DNA of 64,000 bases, taken from positions 96,801,071 to 96,865,070 of the forward strand of contig NC_084793.1 in assembly GCF_963169125.1 (NCBI RefSeq). The letters are read 5' to 3'. Positions 28,201-42,300 of the stretch are shown here, one piece after another. Made by a program: the position numbers and the translations under genes. Position 1 is the stretch's first letter, and the number at the start of each line of letters is the position of its first letter. The notes below the pieces were generated by a model. It saw nothing but the letters and a program-made list of their open reading frames with translations. It was not told the origin of the DNA and ran no database searches. The stretch comes from Humulus lupulus. Lineage: Eukaryota > Streptophyta > Magnoliopsida > Rosales > Cannabaceae.

Positions 28201-31200
28201 ATTAACGTGAACTAAGCTTTTCAAAATCAATATCCTTGAAATAACCAGGTCCTAAACTTAGAAGTTGATTAAAATTGATTAATTGATGTTTTTCTTAAAA
28301 AACATGAGATATCAATAAAGAATTAACGTGAACTAAGCTTTTCAAAATCAATATCCTGGAAATAACCAGGTCCTAAACTTAGAAGTTGATTCAAATTAAT
28401 TAATTGATGTTTTTCTTAAAAAGCACGAAATATCAATAAAGAATTAACGCGAACTAAGTTTCTCAAAATCAATGTCCTGGATGCAACCAGGTCCTAAACT
28501 TAGAAGTTGATTCAAATTGATTAATCGATGTTTTTCTTAAAAAGCACGAGATATCAATAAAGAATTAACGCGAACTATGTTTTTCAAAATCAATATCCTG
28601 GAAATAACCAGGTCCTAAACTTAGAAGTTGATTCAAATTGATTAATCGATGTTTTTCTTAAAAAGCACGAGATATCAATATAGAATTAACGCGACCTAAG
28701 TTTTTCAAAATCAATATCATGGAAATAACTAGGTCCTAAACTTAGAAGTTGATTCAAATTGATTAATCGATGTCTTTCTTAAAAAACACGAGATATTAAT
28801 AAAAAAATTAATGCGAACTAAGTTTTTCAAAATCAATGTCCTGGATGCAACCAGGTCCTAAACTTAGAAGTTGATTTAAATTGATTAATCCATGTTTTTC
28901 TTAAAAAGCACGAGATATCAATAAAGAATTAACGCGAACTAAGTTTCTCAAAATCAATGTCCTCGATGCAACCAGGTCCTAAACTTAGAAGTTGATTCAA
29001 ATTGATTAATCAATGTTTTTCTTAAAAAGCACGAGATATCAATAAAGAATTAACGCGAACTAAGTTTTTCAAAATCAATATCTTGGAAATAACCAGGTCC
29101 TAAACTTAGAAGTTGATTCAAATTGATTAATTGATGTTTTTCTTAAAAAGCACGAGAGATCAATAAAGAATTAACGTGAACTAAGTTTTTCAAAATCAAT
29201 ATCCTGGAAATAACCAGGTCCTAAACTTAGAAGTTGGTTCAAATTGATTAATCGATGTTTTTCTTAAAAAGCACGAGATATCAATAAAGAATTAACGTGA
29301 ACTAAGATTCTCAAAATCAATGTCCTGGATGCAACCAGGTCCTAAACTTAGAAGTTGATTCAAATTGATTAATCGATGTTTTTCTTAAAAGCACGAGACA
29401 TCAATAAAGAATTAACGCGAACTAAGTTTTTCAAAATCATTATCCTTGAAATAACCAGGTACTAAACTTAGAAGTTGATTCAAATTGATTAATTGATGTT
29501 TTTCTTAAAAAACATGAGATATCAATATAGAATTAACGTGAAGTAAGCTTTTCAAAATCAATATCCTGGAAATAACCAGGTCCTAAACTTAGAAGTTGAT
29601 TCAAATTAATTAATCGATGTTTTTCTTAAAAAGCACGAGATATCAATAAAGAATTAACGCGAACTAATTTTCTCAAAATCAATGTCCTGTATGCAACCAG
29701 GTCCTAAACTTAGAAGTTGATTCAAATTGATTAATCGATGTTTTTCTTAAAAAGCACGAGATATCAATAAAGAATTAACGCGAACTAAGTTTTTCAAAAT
29801 CAATTTCCTGGAAATAACCAGGTCCTAAACTTAGAAGTTGATTCAAATTGATTAATCGATGTCTTTCTTAAAAAGCACGAGATATCAATGAAGAATTAGC
29901 GCGAACTAAGTTTCTCAAAATCAATGTCCTGGATGCAACCAGGTCCTAAACTTAGAAGTTGATTCAAATTGATTAATCAATGTTTTTCTTAAAAAGCACG
30001 AGATATCAATAAAGAATTAACGCGAACTAAGTTTTTCAAAATCAATATCCTGGAAATAACCAGGTCCTAATCTTAGAAGTTGATTCAAATTGATTAATCG
30101 ATGTTTTTCTTAAAAAGCACGAGATATCAATAAAGAATTAACGCGAACTAAGTTTTTCAAAATCAATATCCTGGAAATAACCAGGTCCTAATCTTAGAAG
30201 TTGATTCAAATTGATTAATCGATGTTTTTCTTAAAAAGCACGAGATATCAATAAAGAATTAACGCGAAATAAGTTTTTCAAAATCAATATCCTGGAAATA
30301 ACTAGGTCCTAAACTTAGAAGTTGATTTAAATTGATCAGTCGATGTCTTTCTTAAAAAGCACGAGATTTTAATAAAAAAATTAATGCGAACTAAGTTTTT
30401 CAAAATCAATGTCCTGGATGAAACCAGGTCCTAAAATTAGAAGTTGATTCAAATTGATTAATCGATGTTTTTCTTAAAATGCACGAGATATTAATAAAGA
30501 ATAAATGCGAACTAAGTTTTTCAAAATCAATGTCCTGGATGCAACCAGGTCCTAAACTTAAAAGTTGATTCAAATTGATTAATCGATGTTTTTCTTAAAA
30601 AGCACGAGATATCAATAAAGAATTAACGCGAACTAAGTTTCTCAAAATCAATGTCCTGGATGCAACCAGGTCCTAAACTTAGAAGTTGATTCAAATTGAC
30701 TAATCGATGTTTTTCTTAAAAGCACGAGATATCAATAAAGAATAAACGCGAACTAAGTTTTTCAAAATCAATATCCTAGAAATAACCAGGTACTAAACTT
30801 AGAAGTTGATTCAAATTGATTAATTGATGTTTTTCTTGAAAAACATGAGATATCAATAAAGAATTAACGTGAACTAAGCTTTTCAAAATCAATATCCTGG
30901 AAATAACAAGGTCCTAAACTTAGAAGTTGATTCAAATTGATTAATTGATGTTTTTCTTAAAAAACATGAGATATCAATAAAGAATTAACGTGAACTAAGC
31001 TTTTCAAAATCAATATCCTGGAAATAACCAGGTCCTAAACTTAGTAGTTGATTCAAATTAATTAATCGATGTTTTTCTTAAAAAGCACGAGATATCAATA
31101 AAGAATTAACGCGAACTAAGTTTCTCAAAATCAATGTCCTGAATGCAACCAGGTCATAATCTTAGAAGTTGATTCAAATTGATTAATCGATGTATTTCTT

Positions 31201-32932
31201 AAAAAGCACGAGATATCAATAAAGAATTAACGCGAAATAAGTTTTTCAAAATCAATATCCTGGAAATAACCAGGTCCTAATCGTAGAAGTTGATTCAAAT
31301 ATATTAATCGATGTTTTTCTTAAAAAGCACGAGATATCAATAAAGAATTAACGCGAAATAAGTTTTTCAAAATCAATATCCTGGAAATAACTAGGTCCTA
31401 AACTTAGAAGTTGATTTAAATTGATCAGTCGATGTCTTTCTTAAAAAGCACGAGATATTAATAAAAAAATTAATGCGAACTAAGTTTTTCAAAATCAATG
31501 TCCTGGATGAAACCAGGTCCTAAACTTAAAAGTTGATTCAAATTGATTAATCGATGTTTTTCTTAAAAAGCACGAGATATCGATAAAGAATTAACGCGAA
31601 CTAAGTTTCTCAAAATCAATGTCCTGGATGCAACCAGGTCCTAAACTTTGAAGTTAATTCAAATTGATTAATCGATGTATTTCTTAAAAGCACGAGATAT
31701 CAATAAAGAATTAACGCGAACTAAGTTTTTCAAAATCAATATCCTGGAAATAACCAGGTCCTAATCTTAGAAGTTGATTCAAATTGATTAATCGATGTTT
31801 TTCTTAAAAAGCACGAGATATCAATAAAGAATTAACGCGAAATAAGTTTTTCAAAATCAATATCCTGGAAATAACCAGGTCCTAATCTTAGAAGTTGATT
31901 CAAATTGATTAATCGATGTTTTTCTTAAAAAGCACGAGATATCAATAAAGAATTAACGCGAAATAAGTTTTTCAAAATCAATATCCTGGAAATAACTAGG
32001 TCCTAAACTTAGAAGTTGATTTAAATTGATCAGTCGATGTCTTTCTTAAAAAGCACGAGATTTTAATAAAAAAATTAATGCGAACTAAGTTTTTCAAAAT
32101 CAATGTCCTGGATGAAACCAGGTCCTAAACTTAAAAGTTGATTCAAATTGATTAATCGATGTTTTTCTTAAAAAGCACGAGATATCGATAAAGAATTAAC
32201 GCGAACTAAGTTTCTCAAAATCAATGTCCTGGATGCAACCAGGTCCTAAACTTTGAAGTTAATTCAAATTGATTAATCGATGTATTTCTTAAAAGCACGA
32301 GATATCAATAAAGAATTAACGCGAACTAAGTTTTTCAAAATCAATATCCTGGAAATAACCAGGTCCTAATCTTAGAAGTTGATTCAAATTGATTAATCGA
32401 TGTTTTTCTTAAAAAGCACGAGATATCAATAAAGAATTAACGCGAAATAAGTTTTTCAAAATCAATATCCTGGAAATAACCAGGTCCTAATCTTAGAAGT
32501 TGATTCAAATTGATTAATCGATGTTTTTCTTAAAAGGCACGAGATATCAATAAAGAATTAACGCGAAATAAGTTTTTCAAAATCAATATCCTGGAAATAA
32601 CTAGGTCCTAAACTTAGAAGTTGATTTAAATTGATCAGTCGATGTCTTTCTTAAAAAGCACGAGATTTTAATAAAAAAATTAATGCGAACTAAGTTTTTC
32701 AAAATCAATGTCCTGGATGAAACCAGGTCCTAAAATTAGAAGTTGATTCAAATTGATTAATCGATGTTTTTCTTAAAATGCACGAGATATCAATAAAGAA
32801 TAAATGCGAACTAAGTTTTTCGAAATCAATGTCCTGGATGCAACCAGGTCCTAAACTTAAAAGTTGATTCAAATTGATTAATCGATGTTTTTCTTAAAAA
32901 GCACGAGATATCAATAAAGAATTAACGCGAAC
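19290..32932. repeat. Segmental copy of array positions about 880-14,401
   Basis: This block repeats the proximal array nearly base for base at an offset of 18,410 bp, changing to 18,531 bp (one monomer more) near 7.4/25.9 kb. Checked anchors include the rare GTTTTTAAAAATCAATATCT unit at 971 and 19,381, AATAAAGAAT at 2,401 and 20,811, ATAAATGCGA at 8,581 and 27,112, and AGAATTAACA/T at 9,061 and 27,592. Only scattered single-base differences were seen, so the copy is recent on the scale of the array. The left junction lies in the monomer around 19,290 and the right one at about 32,933, where the sequence switches to a different part of the array. Confidence 0.85.
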
Positions 32933-33839
32933 TAAGTTTTTCAAAATCAATATCTTGGAAATAACCAGGTCCTAAACTTAGAAGTTGATTCAAATTGATT
33001 AATTGATGTTTTTCTTAAAAAGCACGAGAGATCAATAAAGAATTAACGTGAACTAAGTTTTTCAAAATCAATATCCTGGAAATAACCAGGTCCTAAACTT
33101 AGAAGTTGGTTCAAATTGATTAATCGATGTTTTTCTTAAAAAGCACGAGATATCAATAAAGAATTAACGTGAACTAAGATTCTCAAAATCAATGTCCTGG
33201 ATGCAACCAGGTCCTAAACTTAGAAGTTGATTCAAATTGATTAATCGATGTTTTTCTTAAAAGCACGAGACATCAATAAAGAATTAACGCGAACTAAGTT
33301 TTTCAAAATCATTATCCTTGAAATAACCAGGTACTAAACTTAGAAGTTGATTCAAATTGATTAATTGATGTTTTTCTTAAAAAACATGAGATATCAATAT
33401 AGAATTAACGTGAAGTAAGCTTTTCAAAATCAATATCCTGGAAATAACCAGGTCCTAAACTTAGAAGTTGATTCAAATTAATTAATCGATGTTTTTCTTA
33501 AAAAGCACGAGATATCAATAAAGAATTAACGCGAACTAATTTTCTCAAAATCAATGTCCTGTATGCAACCAGGTCCTAAACTTAGAAGTTGATTCAAATT
33601 GATTAATCGATGTTTTTCTTAAAAAGCACGAGATATCAATAAAGAATTAACGCGAACTAAGTTTTTCAAAATCAATATCCTGGAAATAACCAGGTCCTAA
33701 ACTTAGAAGTTGATTCAAATTGATTAATCGATGTCTTTCTTAAAAAGCACGAGATATCAATGAAGAATTAGCGCGAACTAAGTTTCTCAAAATCAATGTC
33801 CTGGATGCAACCAGGTCCTAAACTTAGAAGTTGATTCAA
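32933..33839. repeat. Short segmental copy of about 29,061-29,967
   Basis: From about 32,933 the sequence matches 29,061 onward at an offset of 3,872 bp, exactly 32 monomers. It includes the variants ACGAGAGATC, AAGATTCTC, GAGACATC and GAATTAGCG in the same order. The match stops near 33,840, where the next monomer is of another class. It is one step of the jump-back mosaic that builds 19-48 kb. Confidence 0.8.
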
Positions 33840-36800
33840 ATTGATTAATCGATGTTTTTCTTAAAAAGCACGAGATATCAATAAAGAATTAACGCGAACT
33901 AAGTTTTTCAAAATCAATATCCTGGAAATAACCAGGTACTAAACTTAGAAGTTGATTCAAATTGATTAATTGATGTTTTTCTTGAAAAACATGAGATATC
34001 AATAAAGAATTAACGTGAACTAAGCTTTTCAAAATCAATATCCTTGAAATAACCAGGTCCTAAACTTAGAAGTTGATTAAAATTGATTAATTGATGTTTT
34101 TCTTAAAAAACATGAGATATCAATAAAGAATTAACGTGAACTAAGCTTTTCAAAATCAATATCCTGGAAATAACCAGGTCCTAAACTTAGAAGTTGATTC
34201 AAATTAATTAATTGATGTTTTTCTTAAAAAGCACGAAATATCAATAAAGAATTAACGCGAACTAAGTTTCTCAAAATCAATGTCCTGGATGCAACCAGGT
34301 CCTAAACTTAGAAGTTGATTCAAATTGATTAATCGATGTTTTTCTTAAAAAGCACGAGATATCAATAAAGAATTAACGCGAACTATGTTTTTCAAAATCA
34401 ATATCCTGGAAATAACCAGGTCCTAAACTTAGAAGTTGATTCAAATTGATTAATCGATGTTTTTCTTAAAAAGCACGAGATATCAATATAGAATTAACGC
34501 GACCTAAGTTTTTCAAAATCAATATCATGGAAATAACTAGGTCCTAAACTTAGAAGTTGATTCAAATTGATTAATCGATGTCTTTCTTAAAAAACACGAG
34601 ATATTAATAAAAAAATTAATGCGAACTAAGTTTTTCAAAATCAATGTCCTGGATGCAACCAGGTCCTAAACTTAGAAGTTGATTTAAATTGATTAATCCA
34701 TGTTTTTCTTAAAAAGCACGAGATATCAATAAAGAATTAACGCGAACTAAGTTTCTCAAAATCAATGTCCTCGATGCAACCAGGTCCTAAACTTAGAAGT
34801 TGATTCAAATTGATTAATCAATGTTTTTCTTAAAAAGCACGAGATATCAATAAAGAATTAACGCGAACTAAGTTTTTCAAAATCAATATCTTGGAAATAA
34901 CCAGGTCCTAAACTTAGAAGTTGATTCAAATTGATTAATTGATGTTTTTCTTAAAAAGCACGAGAGATCAATAAAGAATTAACGTGAACTAAGTTTTTCA
35001 AAATCAATATCCTGGAAATAACCAGGTCCTAAACTTAGAAGTTGGTTCAAATTGATTAATCGATGTTTTTCTTAAAAAGCACGAGATATCAATAAAGAAT
35101 TAACGTGAACTAAGATTCTCAAAATCAATGTCCTGGATGCAACCAGGTCCTAAACTTAGAAGTTGATTCAAATTGATTAATCGATGTTTTTCTTAAAAGC
35201 ACGAGACATCAATAAAGAATTAACGCGAACTAAGTTTTTCAAAATCATTATCCTTGAAATAACCAGGTACTAAACTTAGAAGTTGATTCAAATTGATTAA
35301 TTGATGTTTTTCTTAAAAAACATGAGATATCAATATAGAATTAACGTGAAGTAAGCTTTTCAAAATCAATATCCTGGAAATAACCAGGTCCTAAACTTAG
35401 AATTTGATTCAAATTAATTAATCGATGTTTTTCTTAAAAAGCACGAGATATCAATAAAGAATTAACGCGAACTAATTTTCTCAAAATCAATGTCCTGTAT
35501 GCAACCAGGTCCTAAACTTAGAAGTTGATTCAAATTGATTAATCGATGTTTTTCTTAAAAAGCACGAGATATCAATAAAGAATTAATGCGAACTAAGTTT
35601 TTCAAAATCAATATCCTGGAAATAACCAGGTCCTAAACTTAGAAGTTGATTCAAATTGATTAATCGATGTCTTTCTTAAAAAGCACGAGATATCAATGAA
35701 GAATTAGCGCGAACTAAGTTTCTCAAAATCAATGTCCTGGATGCAACCAGGTCCTAAACTTAGAAGTTGATTCAAATTGATTAATCAATGTTTTTCTTAA
35801 AAAGCACGAGATATCAATAAAGAATTAACGCGAACTAAGTTTTTCAAAATCAATATCCTGGAAATAACCAGGTCCTAATCTTAGAAGTTGATTCAAATTG
35901 ATTAATCGATGTTTTTCTTAAAAAGCACGAGATATCAATAAAGAATTAACGCGAACTAAGTTTTTCAAAATCAATATCCTGGAAATAACCAGGTCCTAAT
36001 CTTAGAAGTTGATTCAAATTGATTAATCGATGTTTTTCTTAAAAAGCACGAGATATCAATAAAGAATTAACGCGAAATAAGTTTTTCAAAATCAATATCC
36101 TGGAAATAACTAGGTCCTAAACTTAGAAGTTGATTTAAATTGATCAGTCGATGTCTTTCTTAAAAAGCACGAGATTTTAATAAAAAAATTAATGCGAACT
36201 AAGTTTTTCAAAATCAATGTCCTGGATGAAACCAGGTCCTAAAATTAGAAGTTGATTCAAATTGATTAATCGATGTTTTTCTTAAAATGCACGAGATATT
36301 AATAAAGAATAAATGCGAACTAAGTTTTTCAAAATCAATGTCCTGGATGCAACCAGGTCCTAAACATAAAAGTTGATTCAAATTGATTAATCGATGTTTT
36401 TCTTAAAAAGCACGAGATATCAATAAAGAATTAACGCGAACTAAGTTTCTCAAAATCAATGTCCTGGATGCAACCAGGTCCTAAACTTAGAAGTTGATTC
36501 AAATTGACTAATCGATGTTTTTCTTAAAAGCACGAGATATCAATAAAGAATAAACGCGAACTAAGTTTTTCAAAATCAATATCCTAGAAATAACCAGGTA
36601 CTAAACTTAGAAGTTGATTCAAATTGATTAATTGATGTTTTTCTTGAAAAACATGAGATATCAATAAAGAATTAACGTGAACTAAGCTTTTCAAAATCAA
36701 TATCCTGGAAATAACAAGGTCCTAAACTTAGAAGTTGATTCAAATTGATTAATTGATGTTTTTCTTAAAAAACATGAGATATCAATAAAGAATTAACGTG

Positions 36801-39342
36801 AACTAAGCTTTTCAAAATCAATATCCTGGAAATAACCAGGTCCTAAACTTAGTAGTTGATTCAAATTAATTAATCGATGTTTTTCTTAAAAAGCACGAGA
36901 TATCAATAAAGAATTAACGCGAACTAAGTTTCTCAAAATCAATGTCCTGAATGCAACCAGGTCATAATCTTAGAAGTTGATTCAAATTGATTAATCGATG
37001 TATTTCTTAAAAAGCACGAGATATCAATAAAGAATTAACGCGAAATAAGTTTTTCAAAATCAATATCCTGGAAATAACCAGGTCCTAATCGTAGAAGTTG
37101 ATTCAAATATATTAATCGATGTTTTTCTTAAAAAGCACGAGATATCAATAAAGAATTAACGCGAAATAAGTTTTTCAAAATCAATATCCTGGAAATAACT
37201 AGGTCCTAAACTTAGAAGTTGATTTAAATTGATCAGTCGATGTCTTTCTTAAAAAGCACGAGATATTAATAAAAAAATTAATGCGAACTAAGTTTTTCAA
37301 AATCAATGTCCTGGATGAAACCAGGTCCTAAACTTAAAAGTTGATTCAAATTGATTAATCGATGTTTTTCTTAAAAAGCACGAGATATCGATAAAGAATT
37401 AACGCGAACTAAGTTTCTCAAAATCAATGTCCTGGATGCAACCAGGTCCTAAACTTTGAAGTTAATTCAAATTGATTAATCGATGTATTTCTTAAAAGCA
37501 CGAGATATCAATAAAGAATTAACGCGAACTAAGTTTTTCAAAATCAATATCCTGGAAATAACCAGGTCCTAATCTTAGAAGTTGATTCAAATTGATTAAT
37601 CGATGTTTTTCTTAAAAAGCACGAGATATCAATAAAGAATTAACGCGAAATAAGTTTTTCAAAATCAATATCCTGGAAATAACCAGGTCCTAATCTTAGA
37701 AGTTGATTCAAATTGATTAATCGATGTTTTTCTTAAAAAGCACGAGATATCAATAAAGAATTAACGCGAAATAAGTTTTTCAAAATCAATATCCTGGAAA
37801 TAACTAGGTCCTAAACTTAGAAGTTGATTTAAATTGATCAGTCGATGTCTTTCTTAAAAAGCACGAGATTTTAATAAAAAAATTAATGCGAACTAAGTTT
37901 TTCAAAATCAATGTCCTGGATGAAACCAGGTCCTAAACTTAAAAGTTGATTCAAATTGATTAATCGATGTTTTTCTTAAAAAGCACGAGATATCGATAAA
38001 GAATTAACGCGAACTAAGTTTCTCAAAATCAATGTCCTGGATGCAACCAGGTCCTAAACTTTGAAGTTAATTCAAATTGATTAATCGATGTATTTCTTAA
38101 AAGCACGAGATATCAATAAAGAATTAACGCGAACTAAGTTTTTCAAAATCAATATCCTGGAAATAACCAGGTCCTAATCTTAGAAGTTGATTCAAATTGA
38201 TTAATCGATGTTTTTCTTAAAAAGCACGAGATATCAATAAAGAATTAACACGAAATAAGTTTTTCAAAATCAATATCCTGGAAATAACCAGGTCCTAATC
38301 TTAGAAGTTGATTCAAATTGATTAATCGATGTTTTTCTTAAAAGGCACGAGATATCAATAAAGAATTAACGCGAAATAAGTTTTTCAAAATCAATATCCT
38401 GGAAATAACTAGGTCCTAAACTTAGAAGTTGATTTAAATTGATCAGTCGATGTCTTTCTTAAAAAGCACGAGATTTTAATAAAAAAATTAATGCGAACTA
38501 AGTTTTTCAAAATCAATGTCCTGGATGAAACCAGGTCCTAAAATTAGAAGTTGATTCAAATTGATTAATCGATGTTTTTCTTAAAATGCACGAGATATCA
38601 ATAAAGAATAAATGCGAACTAAGTTTTTCGAAATCAATGTCCTGGATGCAACCAGGTCCTAAACTTAAAAGTTGATTCAAATTGATTAATCGATGTTTTT
38701 CTTAAAAAGCACGAGATATCAATAAAGAATTAACGCGAACTAAGTTTCTCAAAATCAATGTCCTGGATGCAACCAGGTCCTAAACTTAGAAGTTGATTCA
38801 AATTGACTAATCGATGTTTTTCTTAAAAGCACGAGATATCAATAAAGAATAAACGCGAACTAAGTTTTTCAAAATCAATATCCTGGAAATAACCAGGTAC
38901 TAAACTTAGAAGTTGATTCAAATTGATTAATTGATTAATTGATGTTTTTCTTGAAAAACATGAGATATCAAAAAAGAATTAACGTGAACTAAGCTTTTCA
39001 AAATCAATATCCTGGAAATAACAAGGTCCTAAACTTAGAAGTTGATTCAAATTGATTAATTGATGTTTTTCTTAAAAAACATGAGATATCAATAAAGAAT
39101 TAACGTGAACTAAGCTTTTCAAAATCAATATCCTGGAAATAACCAGGTCCTAAACTTAGTAGTTGATTCAAATTAATTAATCGATGTTTTTCTTAAAAAG
39201 CACGAGATATCAATAAAGAATTAACGCGAACTAAGTTTCTCAAAATCAATGTCCTGGATGCGACCAGGTCATAATCTTAGAAGTTGATTCAAATTGATTA
39301 ATCGATGTATTTCTTAAAAAGCACGAGATATCAATAAAGAAT
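33840..39342. repeat. Segmental copy of about 28,032-32,935, extended to the 15.0 kb equivalent
   Basis: Offset 5,808 bp (exactly 48 monomers) aligns this block with 28,032-32,935. Anchors include AAGTTTTTC at 28,093/33,901, the TAATTTTCTC unit near 29,663/35,471, GGCACGAG at 32,536/38,344 and TTTTTCGAAATC at 32,815/38,623. Beyond 38,743 it no longer matches the block around 33 kb but continues as the proximal array does (equivalent to 14.40-15.00 kb, offset 24,339), including the 8-bp insertion unit at 38,925. The ancestor therefore contained sequence that the 19.29-32.93 kb copy now lacks. Confidence 0.8.
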
Positions 39343-42300
39343 TAACGCGAACTATGTTTTTCAAAATCAATATCCTGGAAATAACCAGGTCCTAAACTTA
39401 GAAGTTGATTCAAATTGATTAATCGATGTTTTTCTTAAAAAGCACGAGATATCAATATAGAATTAACGCGACCTAAGTTTTTCAAAATCAATATCATGGA
39501 AATAACTAGGTCCTAAACTTAGAAGTTGATTCAAATTGATTAATCGATGTCTTTCTTAAAAAACACGAGATATTAATAAAAAAATTAATGCGAACTAAGT
39601 TTTTCAAAATCAATGTCCTGGATGCAACCAGGTCCTAAACTTAGAAGTTGATTTAAATTGATTAATCCATGTTTTTCTTAAAAAGCACGAGATATCAATA
39701 AAGAATTAACGCGAACTAAGTTTCTCAAAATCAATGTCCTCGATGCAACCAGGTCCTAAACTTAGAAGTTGATTCAAATTGATTAATCAATGTTTTTCTT
39801 AAAAAGCACGAGATATCAATAAAGAATTAACGCGAACTAAGTTTTTCAAAATCAATATCTTGGAAATAACCAGGTCCTAAACTTAGAAGTTGATTCAAAT
39901 TGATTAATTGATGTTTTTCTTAAAAAGCACGAGAGATCAATAAAGAATTAACGTGAACTAAGTTTTTCAAAATCAATATCCTGGAAATAACCAGGTCCTA
40001 AACTTAGAAGTTGGTTCAAATTGATTAATCGATGTTTTTCTTAAAAAGCACGAGATATCAATAAAGAATTAACGTGAACTAAGATTCTCAAAATCAATGT
40101 CCTGGATGCAACCAGGTCCTAAACTTAGAAGTTGATTCAAATTGATTAATCGATGTTTTTCTTAAAAGCACGAGACATCAATAAAGAATTAACGCGAACT
40201 AAGTTTTTCAAAATCATTATCCTTGAAATAACCAGGTACTAAACTTAGAAGTTGATTCAAATTGATTAATTGATGTTTTTCTTAAAAAACATGAGATATC
40301 AATATAGAATTAACGTGAAGTAAGCTTTTCAAAATCAATATCCTGGAAATAACCAGGTCCTAAACTTAGAAGTTGATTCAAATTAATTAATCGATGTTTT
40401 TCTTAAAAAGCACGAGATATCAATTAAGAATTAACGCGAACTAATTTTCTCAAAATCAATGTCCTGTATGCAACCAGGTCCTAAACTTAGAAGTTGATTC
40501 AAATTGATTAATCGATGTTTTTCTTAAAAAGCACGAGATATCAATAAAGAATTAACGCGAACTAAGTTTTTCAAAATCAATATCCTGGAAATAACCAGGT
40601 CCTAAACTTAGAAGTTGATTCAAATTGATTAATCGATGTCTTTCTTAAAAAGCACGAGATATCAATGAAGAATTAGCGCGAACTAAGTTTCTCAAAATCA
40701 ATGTCCTGGATGCAACCAGGTCCTAAACTTAGAAGTTGATTCAAATTGATTAATCAATGTTTTTCTTAAAAAGCACGAGATATCAATAAAGAATTAACGC
40801 GAACTAAGTTTTTCAAAATCAATATCCTGGAAATAACCAGGTCCTAATCTTAGAAGTTGATTCAAATTGATTAATCGATGTTTTTCTTAAAAAGCACGAG
40901 ATATCAATAAAGAATTAACGCGAACTAAGTTTTTCAAAATCAATATCCTGGAAATAACCAGGTCCTAATCTTAGAAGTTGATTCAAATTGATTAATCGAT
41001 GTTTTTCTTAAAAAGCACGAGATATCAATAAAGAATTAACGCGAAATAAGTTTTTCAAAATCAATATCCTGGAAATAACTAGGTCCTAAACTTAGAAGTT
41101 GATTTAAATTGATCAGTCGATGTCTTTCTTAAAAAGCACGAGATTTTAATAAAAAAATTAATGCGAACTAAGTTTTTCAAAATCAATGTCCTGGATGAAA
41201 CCAGGTCCTAAAATTAGAAGTTGATTCAAATTGATTAATCGATGTTTTTCTTAAAATGCACGAGATATTAATAAAGAATAAATGCGAACTAAGTTTTTCA
41301 AAATCAATGTCCTGGATGCAACCAGGTCCTAAACTTAAAAGTTGATTCAAATTGATTAATCGATGTTTTTCTTAAAAAGCACGAGATATCAATAAAGAAT
41401 TAACTCGAACTAAGTTTCTCAAAATCAATGTCCTGGATGCAACCAGGTCCTAAACTTAGAAGTTGATTCAAATTGACTAATCGATGTTTTTCTTAAAAGC
41501 ACGAGATATCAATAAAGAATAAACGCGAACTAAGTTTTTCAAAATCAATATCCTAGAAATAACCAGGTACTAAACTTAGAAGTTGATTCAAATTGATTAA
41601 TTGATGTTTTTCTTGAAAAACATGAGATATCAATAAAGAATTAACGTGAACTAAGCTTTTCAAAATCAATATCCTGGAAATAACAAGGTCCTAAACTTAG
41701 AAGTTGATTCAAATTGATTAATTGATGTTTTTCTTAAAAAACATGAGATATCAATAAAGAATTAACGTGAACTAAGCTTTTCAAAATCAATATCCTGGAA
41801 ATAACCAGGTCCTAAACTTAGTAGTTGATTCAAATTAATTAATCGATGTTTTTCTTAAAAAGCACGAGATATCAATAAAGAATTAACGCGAACTAAGTTT
41901 CTCAAAATCAATGTCCTGAATGCAACCAGGTCATAATCTTAGAAGTTGATTCAAATTGATTAATCGATGTATTTCTTAAAAAGCACGAGATATCAATAAA
42001 GAATTAACGCGAAATAAGTTTTTCAAAATCAATATCCTGGAAATAACCAGGTCCTAATCGTAGAAGTTGATTCAAATATATTAATCGATGTTTTTCTTAA
42101 AAAGCACGAGATATCAATAAAGAATTAACGCGAAATAAGTTTTTCAAAATCAATATCCTGGAAATAACTAGGTCCTAAACTTAGAAGTTGATTTAAATTG
42201 ATCAGTCGATGTCTTTCTTAAAAAGCACGAGATATTAATAAAAAAATTAATGCGAACTAAGTTTTTCAAAATCAATGTCCTGGATGAAACCAGGTCCTAA

